Assembly: GCA_021793635.1 (NCBI GenBank)
Contig: JAJYSI010000233.1
Coordinates: 1-5,834 of the forward strand
DNA: 5,834 nt
Source of the DNA: Bacteroidota bacterium
Lineage (GTDB): Bacteria > Bacteroidota > Ignavibacteria > Ignavibacteriales > Ignavibacteriaceae
Direction of reading: 5' to 3'
Below the pieces are notes generated by a model, which worked only from the letters and a program-made list of their open reading frames with translations, had not been told where the DNA came from and did not search any database. The position numbers and the translations under genes are program-made. Below, in pieces: positions 1 through 4,933 of this stretch. Positions within the stretch are counted from its first letter, which is position 1. Every line of letters starts with the position of its first letter.

Positions 1-327
1 GGGAAAGTTTTCCCAATTAGAAATAAAATTCTCTTTCCATTCCTTAACTTTTTTGTCGGTCGCAGCAAATCTTTTATCTCCACTTTCCGAAATTACTAAC
101 GCTTCATTAAAACCAAAGATTATAAAATTTTCGTTTGGCTTTTCAAAATAGAACGATCTTTCATGTAGCTTTAGCAGCGAATCAATTTGGTTATCAATCG
201 GAAAATCAATCATTGTTTCGGCAAAACTAACAAGAACATTGTTCGAGTATTTTTTTTTAATCCTACCTTCTGCTTCTGCAAGAAATTTTGTAAATCTATC
301 TGCCGAAGCTGAAATAAATTCTTCCAT
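1..327 (-). CDS. menF: Isochorismate synthase, N-terminal part (partial, runs off the window)
   Basis: Translating 327 down to 1 gives 109 uninterrupted codons, starting MEEFISASADRF and ending at the window edge with NWENFP. The segment FYFEKPNENFIIFGFNEALV followed by RFAATDKKVKEW resembles the N-terminal region of chorismate-binding enzymes of the menaquinone-type isochorismate synthase family. Those enzymes convert chorismate to isochorismate in the cytoplasm, the first committed step of menaquinone synthesis. The catalytic chorismate-binding domain lies outside the window, so the assignment rests on N-terminal flavour only. The ATG at 327 is the first possible start because an in-frame TAA sits at 331-333. 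Its Shine-Dalgarno is poor (only AAAGA just upstream). The gene begins 77 bp after the rsgA stop on the same strand. Other chorismate-binding enzymes (salicylate synthase, anthranilate or aminodeoxychorismate synthase component I) are possible but fit less well. Confidence 0.68.
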   Translation of the reverse strand, partial: MEEFISASADRFTKFLAEAEGRIKKKYSNNVLVSFAETMIDFPIDNQIDSLLKLHERSFYFEKPNENFIIFGFNEALVISESGDKRFAATDKKVKEWKENFISNWENFP

Positions 328-352
328 TCTTTATTATTTTTTTTGTTGGTTA

Positions 353-381
353 AATATAATTTTATTAAAAAAGGATTCCAA
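353..381 (-). promoter_or_regulatory. Candidate sigma70-type promoter for the menF-like gene
   Basis: On the minus strand TTGGAA (381-376) and TATATT (358-353) are separated by exactly 17 bp, matching the -35 and -10 consensus at 4/6 and 5/6 positions. Transcription would start near 346, leaving a leader of about 19 nt before the ATG at 327. The region is very AT-rich, so a chance match is possible, and read-through from rsgA is an alternative. Confidence 0.32.
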
Positions 382-404
382 TTGCCGGCTGCATAAGTGC
401 ACCA

Positions 405-1373
405 TTAAAAATTGATATCATCTTCAATTGTTTCGAGAATCCTTAGGTAGCTGTCATATCTTTCGATAGAAATCTTTTCTTCTTCAACTGCTTTAATTAT
501 TGCGCATCCGGGTTCATGATTATGAGTGCATGAATTAAATCTACAAAGATTAATATATTTGGAAAATTCCGCAAAGTGGTGCCCAAGGTCTCCTTTCCTA
601 ATTCCGTATGGATCAATTTCCCTTATACCAGGCGTATCAATAATATAAGTATCGTCTTCCATTTTAATCATCAAACTTGTTACTGTTGTATGTTTCCCTT
701 TTTCCGTGTAAGTACTAATATCGCCGGTATTAAGATTTATCCCCGGGAACAATTTATTTAACAGCGAAGATTTTCCAACGCCCGACTGTCCCCAGAACAA
801 ATTCTTTTTCCCTGTTAGCAGCCTTTTTAATTCTAAAATTCCTTCGCCAGTAATTTTGCTTGTAGTTATCATATTGTAACCGATGCCTGAATAAAGTTCA
901 ACCCACTTTTGCGCAATTCCTTCCCCGTCAAGATCAATTTTATTCAAAATGATTATAACCTCTATCTTTGAGCTTTCTGCGGTGACAATCAATCTATCAA
1001 TTACCTTATTATTAAAAGGAGGTTTAGTCACACTGCTTATCACAAAAAGATTATCAATATTAGATGCTACAATCTGCTCAAGCCGTTCGCCGCGATAGCT
1101 TGAGCCCCGCATCTTAATTGCTTTGCGGGATAAATAATTTCTTCTTTCTTCAATATTTTTAATTACTCCGGTTCCATCATCATTAAAATCAAACTCAACA
1201 TAATCTCCAACAACGGCAATATCTGTTTGATAGAGCTTATCTTTCTTTAAATGAAAATCTTTCTTGAATTTTCCACGAAGTGAACACCTAATTTGGTCTC
1301 CTTCTCCAAACGGAAGTACATAAAAATCTTTGCTTTCTGTTCTACAAATAGTACCCTTGATACAATTCTCCAA
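405..1373 (-). CDS. rsgA: RsgA, circularly permuted GTPase for small ribosomal subunit maturation
   Basis: This 322-aa protein has the full RsgA/YjeQ/YloQ layout. An N-terminal OB-fold-like region (about 1-80) is followed by a GTPase domain with motifs in permuted order: G4 NKID (144-147), G5 TSKITG (171-176), P-loop GQSGVGKSS (195-203), switch I GKHTT (226-230) and G3 DTPG (246-249). A C-terminal zinc site follows, with Cys277, Cys282, His284 and Cys290 in the family spacing C-x4-C-x-H-x5-C. The family binds the 30S subunit late in assembly and uses GTP hydrolysis to release factors and itself; it acts in the cytoplasm. The length is normal (B. subtilis YloQ about 300, E. coli about 350). 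The start codon is TTG: AAGGG (1388-1384) lies 10 nt upstream and no ATG or GTG fits the N-terminus. It is separated from the upstream operon by a terminator, so it probably has its own promoter. Confidence 0.97.
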   Translation of the reverse strand: MENCIKGTICRTESKDFYVLPFGEGDQIRCSLRGKFKKDFHLKKDKLYQTDIAVVGDYVEFDFNDDGTGVIKNIEERRNYLSRKAIKMRGSSYRGERLEQIVASNIDNLFVISSVTKPPFNNKVIDRLIVTAESSKIEVIIILNKIDLDGEGIAQKWVELYSGIGYNMITTSKITGEGILELKRLLTGKKNLFWGQSGVGKSSLLNKLFPGINLNTGDISTYTEKGKHTTVTSLMIKMEDDTYIIDTPGIREIDPYGIRKGDLGHHFAEFSKYINLCRFNSCTHNHEPGCAIIKAVEEEKISIERYDSYLRILETIEDDINF

Positions 1374-1383
1374 ATAAAGTTTA

Positions 1384-1388
1384 CCCTT
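1384..1388 (-). promoter_or_regulatory. Ribosome binding site deciding the TTG start of rsgA
   Basis: AAGGG on the minus strand is 10 nt upstream of the TTG at 1373-1371. The reading frame stays open upstream to a TAA at 1427-1425, but it contains no ATG, GTG or TTG with a Shine-Dalgarno. The first in-frame Met is residue 88, which would remove the OB fold. TTG is therefore the best-supported start. Confidence 0.6.
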
Positions 1389-1422
1389 AAAATAATTTGG
1401 AATTCTTACTCTGTCAAATATA
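1389..1422 (-). promoter_or_regulatory. Candidate promoter region for rsgA (two alternative readings)
   Basis: Two overlapping signals are visible on the minus strand. Reading A is a perfect TTGACA (1417-1412), 17 bp, then TATTTT (1394-1389). However, its start site, near 1382, would leave the AAGGG Shine-Dalgarno untranscribed. Reading B is TATATTTG (1422-1415), an exact match to the Bacteroidota -7 element TAnnTTTG. It would start near 1408 and keep the Shine-Dalgarno in a leader of about 35 nt, but no clear TTTG -33 box is seen. I slightly prefer B on that logic. Neither is proven. Confidence 0.3.
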
Positions 1423-1456
1423 TTTTATGTGAATTACGAAAAATGTTGGGGCAGAA

Positions 1457-1488
1457 ATTGGAATAATGGAGTATTGGAATAATGGAAT
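1457..1488. repeat. Two-copy 16-bp tandem repeat in the rsgA upstream spacer
   Basis: The 16-bp unit attggaataatggagt (1457-1472) is followed directly by attggaataatggaat (1473-1488), identical at 15 of 16 positions. GGAATAA recurs a third time inside the end of the second unit. The repeat lies between the operon terminator and the rsgA promoter region and has no coding potential that I can see. Confidence 0.8.
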
Positions 1489-1504
1489 AAAGTAACAGAA
1501 TCGC

Positions 1505-1548
1505 AAATAAAAAACCGGCTGTGATAATGCAAATCATCACAACCGGTT
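1505..1548 (-). terminator. Intrinsic terminator of the lipoprotein/FadL-like operon
   Basis: Arms 1513-1525 and 1536-1548 form a 13-bp stem with one C/A mismatch (1519/1542) around a 10-nt loop. The stem has a GC-rich base (AACCGG pairing with CCGGTT). Read on the minus strand, it runs into six T residues (1514-1509), then A, then TTT. It begins 18 bp after the stop of the FadL-like gene, as expected for a Rho-independent terminator. The plus-strand side has only a short T run, so it looks one-directional. Confidence 0.88.
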
Positions 1549-1566
1549 AAGTATTAAAGAAAATTT

Positions 1567-3006
1567 TTAGAAGCGATAGGTAGTTGATAAGATAAATTTA
1601 CTTGTAGAAATATCCTGGTAAGTCCTTGAAACATCTACACCGTAATTATCACCATAATTACTCCATGATCCGTGAGCATAAGCAAGATCGAAACCAATTG
1701 AATTATCTGCTAAATAACCAAGTCCGAAGGTATAATACTTTCTGTCATACTTAGAAGGATCATTTAGATAAGATGAAGGCTGAACAAAATAGCCGGCGCG
1801 CAATCTAATTCCAAGTCCCGGCAAGGTGTATTCTGCACCAAGATTATAATTTACAACTGATCTAAGCTGATCTTTGATATTTTGATTTATAGAGGCTACA
1901 TAATCAGCGCTTAATCCGCTTGCATTTTGAAATTGAAGCTGTGTATAATCTACAAAAGTAATTTGTGCGCTAAGGATTAAACTTTGAAGGTTAACTGCAG
2001 CTCCGCCTCCTAATTCAAATGGAGTAACGATATCATATTGAACCTGGTCGCTGTATTTTGTTGGGTCTAAATTATATGATTGTCCTGTGGCGAATTGGCT
2101 GTAACCGCTAACATTAAAATTTTCTTTAACGGTATAAGTTTTAGGAAATTGTACTGTAATGCCAAAACGCGCCATATCTTTCAATTGATACAGCAAACCA
2201 AACTTTGCATCCCAACCGGAAATATTCCAATCTAAAAGTTTGTTAAGGTAAAAAGTTTGAAAGCCCATAGTAGCTGGAGTATTAGGATCGGTTTGAACGT
2301 TTGCATAATTACCTTTAAAATCATCTTCATAATAGCTGTTATTATTTTCGTAACTACCGGAGATAATGTTAAGATTTAATCCCAAGAAAAGATTTTTATA
2401 AACTTCGATAGCGCCGGAAAAAGTCCAATTGTTTGTTGAACCGCTCTCAAGAATGGTACCGCTTTGGTTTAGATGCCCGTTGATTGGAGTATTAAAATTA
2501 GTATCAGTAAGATAAAGATCGTAAGGAATATTTGTGTTAGAATTCAAATCCTGAATCATTGAAGTATTGCCGCCGTTATAGCCGTTAAACTTAAGAGCGC
2601 CGGTGTAGTCCTGCGTATTGTGGTAAGCAACTGCAAAAACCAAACTTCCTTGAGTAGTCGGGAAGGGAAGAGCAAGGCTAAAATTGCTTAACCTGGTTAC
2701 ACTGTTTGAATAATTTGATAATTGGTTAAGGAAGGTTGTGTTGTTGTTATAATTTTGATAGTCTATACCACCTGAGACTTCCATTCTGTTAAGTAATCCC
2801 CAGCCTGCAGGATTGAACTCTGCGGCGCCTGCACCGTCACTAAGACCGATATAACTATCACCCATTCCAAGCGCCCTTGCATCGGAACTTGTACCCGGCA
2901 TACTGAGCCTAAGAGCATCAACAACGCCTTGTGCATATAGGCTTTGTAGAGTTATTAAAGAAAAAAGTATAGATAGATTTATTAATTTAAGATAAAAGCG
3001 CTGCAT
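1567..3006 (-). CDS. FadL/OmpP1-like outer-membrane beta-barrel protein
   Basis: This 479-aa protein starts with a signal peptide: basic n-region, hydrophobic residues 8-22, and probable cleavage after SLYA (25), before Gln26. Next comes a segment typical of FadL/OmpP1/TodX and related PorV-like barrels: SSDARALGMGDSYIGLSDG (40-58), ending in the NPA motif (65-67). In FadL this N-terminal part forms the hatch that plugs the barrel. The rest alternates aromatic/hydrophobic and polar residues with Asn/Ser/Tyr-rich loops, and it ends KFILSTTYRF with the C-terminal Phe used for barrel insertion. FadL proteins carry hydrophobic compounds such as long-chain fatty acids across the outer membrane; the substrate here cannot be read from sequence. 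Length is close to the family norm. Its ATG overlaps the upstream stop as TAATG, with GGAGG (3016-3012) 5 nt before it, so translational coupling is likely. It is the last gene before the terminator. Confidence 0.82.
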   Translation of the reverse strand: MQRFYLKLINLSILFSLITLQSLYAQGVVDALRLSMPGTSSDARALGMGDSYIGLSDGAGAAEFNPAGWGLLNRMEVSGGIDYQNYNNNTTFLNQLSNYSNSVTRLSNFSLALPFPTTQGSLVFAVAYHNTQDYTGALKFNGYNGGNTSMIQDLNSNTNIPYDLYLTDTNFNTPINGHLNQSGTILESGSTNNWTFSGAIEVYKNLFLGLNLNIISGSYENNNSYYEDDFKGNYANVQTDPNTPATMGFQTFYLNKLLDWNISGWDAKFGLLYQLKDMARFGITVQFPKTYTVKENFNVSGYSQFATGQSYNLDPTKYSDQVQYDIVTPFELGGGAAVNLQSLILSAQITFVDYTQLQFQNASGLSADYVASINQNIKDQLRSVVNYNLGAEYTLPGLGIRLRAGYFVQPSSYLNDPSKYDRKYYTFGLGYLADNSIGFDLAYAHGSWSNYGDNYGVDVSRTYQDISTSKFILSTTYRF

Positions 3007-3530
3007 TATTTCCTCCCGTCAGAATTTCGACTTCCGTTATTGTTTCGTACACTGTTATTTTTATCAGAACTATTTCCTCTGGTCGTAGAGGTATTATTTG
3101 TACTGTTATTTGAATTTTCGACTTTTGCTGCTCTGCCTGAATCAGGTGTATTATTATTACTATTTGTCGTAGTGGTTGCTGGTGAACCATTTCTTATTGT
3201 AGCAGGTGCAAGTACATTCAAAATAGCATCTCTTATCGGAGAGCTTCTACCTGCTTCATGATTTCTGATAAAAGATTGAGCCTGATTCGTATCTCTATTA
3301 TTATAACCAGGTGAATTTGTTTGATAACTTGGCAAACTGTAAGAGTTCCACCAGGGCGAATTGTAATATGTACCGTAACTTCCGTAGAAAATTTCGGGAT
3401 AGAAATTATCTACAGTTTGAGTAGAGTCAGGTAAATTTTGATCCGGCGTCCAAACCATCGTATAACACCCAGGAAAGAAAAATATCCCGGAAATCAAGAG
3501 TAAAAAGCCAGTCAAATATCTATTTTTCAT
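3006..3530 (-). CDS. Small Asn/Ser-rich lipoprotein, paralogue-like partner of the upstream gene
   Basis: I do not recognise a named family. The 174-aa product has a lipoprotein signal peptide: basic MKNR, hydrophobic 6-19, then a lipobox-like FPGC with Cys22. Pro at -2 is unusual but tolerated. No Asp follows the Cys, so outer-membrane sorting is plausible. After Cys-Tyr-Thr come an aromatic stretch (43-69, including PWWNSYS at 59-65), a short ordered-looking segment (83-112, QSFIRNHEAGRSSPIRDAIL) and a low-complexity tail of Asn, Ser, Thr and Arg to the end. The Cys-Tyr-Thr start and the Pro-Trp-aromatic-Asn-x-Tyr-Ser motif are shared with the gene upstream, suggesting common origin or partnership. 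The start is 5 bp after the upstream stop, with AGGAAGG (3545-3539) 8 nt before the ATG. It overlaps the FadL-like gene by 1 bp. Its role is unknown. Confidence 0.85.
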   Translation of the reverse strand: MKNRYLTGFLLLISGIFFFPGCYTMVWTPDQNLPDSTQTVDNFYPEIFYGSYGTYYNSPWWNSYSLPSYQTNSPGYNNRDTNQAQSFIRNHEAGRSSPIRDAILNVLAPATIRNGSPATTTTNSNNNTPDSGRAAKVENSNNSTNNTSTTRGNSSDKNNSVRNNNGSRNSDGRK

Positions 3531-3535
3531 AATAA

Positions 3536-4714
3536 TTACCTTCCTCTACCTGAGCTACGTGGACTACTACTACTTCTGCTACCACCGCTACTGCTTCTGC
3601 CTTCACTACCACCACCACTAGAGCGTGCCGGGGGATTGTAGCTTGGAGGCGGGGAATAACTTCTGGGTGCAGAATAGCTGCTTCTAGGAGCGGCGTAACT
3701 TTTCGGTGCGGAATAGCTCCTTGGCGCTGAATAACCGCCCGGATTGCTATAAGACCTTCCACCTCTGGTATAATTACCATTACCTCTATTATTAGCAGTG
3801 TTAGCCGGTTTTGATTGGTTATAACGGTAGACTTGTCTTTCGCGATTTATCACCCAACCGTTATATTGTTGTTTTTGGTTATTAGCCACTCTGCTGTTTG
3901 AATTCGCCGGCGCTACATTCCTGGATTCTCCATTGCTTCTGACCGTACCGTTAGTAAGATTCCATGAATTTCCTCTTACAGTAGAAACGCTGCTTCTAAC
4001 ATTTGCTTTTTGAAGCGCTCCTCTTTGAGGAGTAGCATTATTCGTTCTTACAACAGCAGGTGAATAAGTCGATACGCTTCCATAGCCACCTCTATCCACA
4101 GTAACTCCTCCGCCAGTAGGGGAAGCAAAACCTCCGCGTCCTCCAAAATCCCTTCTAAGTCCATCATTATTTCTAAGGTTGGTCATACCCTGTGATCTTG
4201 GCGGATTATTGACAGCACTATAATATCCCCAATAATTTTGATAGTAAGGATACCAGTAGCTCCCGGGGTAATAATATCCAGGATAATAACTTACCGGGTT
4301 GTAGAAGTTACCATAGTAATATGGAGAGTAGATGTTATAAGACCATAAATTAAATGGGTCCCAGCTATAAGGATTGTACCAGGGATTTCCGTAATTAAAT
4401 CCAAATGAAACATAAGGATAACCGTTGTAACCATAGTTCCCGCAGAAAGGATTATAATTGTTATCATTGTAATAATTATTTCCGTATCCTTGCCCATTGT
4501 CCGGAGGATATTGGTTATTAGTGTCCTGCGAATAATTATTATTTGTTGAGTCCGGGGGGTACTGATTTTGGTTATCATAATTATTTTGGTCACCATATCC
4601 GTAACCCGAGTTGTCAGGCGAATTACCTTGTGTAGCAATTTGAGTATAGCATCCTCCCAAAAGGAAAGCTAGAGTAACAATCAAAGCACCACTTAAAAAT
4701 TTAATCTTTTTCAT
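3536..4714 (-). CDS. Tyr/Asn-rich lipoprotein with basic Ser/Arg/Gly repeat tail
   Basis: No family is recognised. The 392-aa product starts MKKIKF with a hydrophobic stretch and a good lipobox LGGC (Cys22), followed by Tyr-Thr. Four zones follow: an Asn/Asp/Gln/Pro linker (30-80); an aromatic zone (81-165) with about 28 Tyr, 5 Trp and 5 Phe by hand count, including PWYNPYS at 111-117; a basic Asn/Gly/Arg-rich zone (170-320) with few acidic residues; and a tail with six SYSAPR-like hexapeptides (328-363) before a Ser/Gly/Arg end. It is probably anchored in the outer membrane with an exposed disordered region. I chose the ATG at 4714 because AAGGAG (4727-4722) lies 7 nt upstream. An in-frame TTG two codons earlier (4720) is only 1 nt from that site. 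This is the first gene of the three-gene operon. A structural, adhesive or matrix role is conceivable but not shown. Confidence 0.87.
   Translation of the reverse strand: MKKIKFLSGALIVTLAFLLGGCYTQIATQGNSPDNSGYGYGDQNNYDNQNQYPPDSTNNNYSQDTNNQYPPDNGQGYGNNYYNDNNYNPFCGNYGYNGYPYVSFGFNYGNPWYNPYSWDPFNLWSYNIYSPYYYGNFYNPVSYYPGYYYPGSYWYPYYQNYWGYYSAVNNPPRSQGMTNLRNNDGLRRDFGGRGGFASPTGGGVTVDRGGYGSVSTYSPAVVRTNNATPQRGALQKANVRSSVSTVRGNSWNLTNGTVRSNGESRNVAPANSNSRVANNQKQQYNGWVINRERQVYRYNQSKPANTANNRGNGNYTRGGRSYSNPGGYSAPRSYSAPKSYAAPRSSYSAPRSYSPPPSYNPPARSSGGGSEGRSSSGGSRSSSSPRSSGRGR
3626..3733 (-). repeat. Degenerate 18-bp coding repeats (hexapeptide Ser-Tyr-Ser-Ala-Pro-Arg)
   Basis: Residues 328-363 of the large lipoprotein read as about six tandem variants of a hexapeptide: YSAPR, SYSAPK, SYAAPRS, SYSAPR, SYSPPP, SYNPPA. 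The DNA repeats with an approximately 18-bp period; gaatagct, for example, recurs on the plus strand at this spacing. One unit carries an extra Ser codon. The last two units change Ala/Arg to Pro. This type of repeat can expand or contract by slippage. Confidence 0.7.
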
Positions 4715-4721
4715 AACCAAT

Positions 4722-4727
4722 CTCCTT
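4722..4727 (-). promoter_or_regulatory. Shine-Dalgarno site that fixes the start of the large lipoprotein
   Basis: AAGGAG on the minus strand is 7 nt before the ATG at 4714 and only 1 nt before the in-frame TTG at 4720. Spacing therefore selects the ATG and trims two residues from the longest possible reading. The resulting MKKIKF start is also a normal signal-peptide n-region. Confidence 0.85.
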
Positions 4728-4753
4728 AAAAAATCCTAATCGAATATCCTCAA

Positions 4754-4792
4754 AAATCAAGCCTATAAAAAGGTAAAAATAAAACTTGATTT
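4754..4792 (-). other. Inverted repeat in the leader of the lipoprotein operon
   Basis: Perfect 8-bp arms AAATCAAG (4754-4761) and CTTGATTT (4785-4792) flank a 23-nt AT-rich spacer. On the minus strand the downstream arm runs into TTTTTG, about 25 nt ahead of the Shine-Dalgarno. It could be an mRNA hairpin or a protein-binding site. The low GC content makes the RNA stem weak, and chance is not excluded. Confidence 0.35.
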
Positions 4793-4831
4793 CAGTAAAA
4801 TTTGAGTATGATGTATATTTAACTAAACTAT

Positions 4832-4857
4832 TTTGTATACTTTTAAGTACAAACCTA
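4832..4857 (-). promoter_or_regulatory. Near-palindrome overlapping a possible promoter element of the lipoprotein operon
   Basis: The plus strand has TTTGTA (4832-4837) and TACAAA (4848-4853) as perfect 6-bp arms with an inner near-match (ACTT/AAGT with a 2-nt offset), resembling a small operator. Read on the minus strand, TAGGTTTG (4857-4850) matches the Bacteroidota -7 element TAnnTTTG and overlaps one arm. No clear -33 box and no convincing sigma70 -35/-10 pair is seen nearby. Both the promoter and operator readings are tentative. Confidence 0.25.
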
Positions 4858-4911
4858 AACCATTTTCTTTATAGTATTTGACATTCCTAGAGCATAAAAA
4901 GTTTAAGTCAG

Positions 4912-4933
4912 AAAAGCATTAGAAAATGCTTTT
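4912..4933 (-). terminator. Weak hairpin overlapping the stop codon of the beta-barrel gene
   Basis: AAAAGCATT (4912-4920) and AATGCTTTT (4925-4933) are perfect 9-bp arms around a 4-nt loop, and the TAA stop at 4921-4919 lies within it. The T run is part of the stem and only two pairs per arm are G-C, so it is at best a weak or partial terminator. It may let some transcription continue into the lipoprotein operon. Confidence 0.4.

Noticed and set aside
334..405. A 23-codon frame starting ATG at 405-403 that overlaps the rsgA stop as TAATG.
   Set aside because: It has no Shine-Dalgarno, no recognisable protein character and ends in Lys-rich AT sequence. It lies over the putative menF promoter. 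The overlap is most likely chance.
367..405. A possible rsgA terminator (T-run of six after a GC-containing stretch).
   Set aside because: Only a 4-bp TGCA stem can be formed and it is about 20 nt away from the T run, so the geometry does not fit an intrinsic terminator.
576..761. A plus-strand frame of 61 codons.
   Set aside because: It is antisense to the conserved GTPase and zinc-site region of rsgA and has no initiation signal.
3040..3261. A plus-strand open frame of 73 codons with a hydrophobic, Val/Leu-rich translation.
   Set aside because: It is antisense to the Asn/Ser/Thr-rich tail of the small lipoprotein. The hydrophobic look is just the complement of that codon pattern, and it has no supporting upstream signal.
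3520..3780. A minus-strand frame of 86 codons overlapping the end of the large lipoprotein.
   Set aside because: It is an alternate-frame reading of the Ser/Arg/Gly repeat tail, with Ala/Val-rich composition caused by the repeat. The lipoprotein frame has the signal peptide, Shine-Dalgarno and operon spacing.
4291..4638. A minus-strand frame of 115 codons, rich in Ile and Thr.
   Set aside because: It is a frame-shifted shadow of the Asn/Tyr-rich coding region, lacking its own ribosome site or domain.
4877..4900. A TTGACA on the plus strand at 4878-4883.
   Set aside because: It has no good -10 about 17 bp downstream and no plus-strand gene follows, so it is taken as chance.
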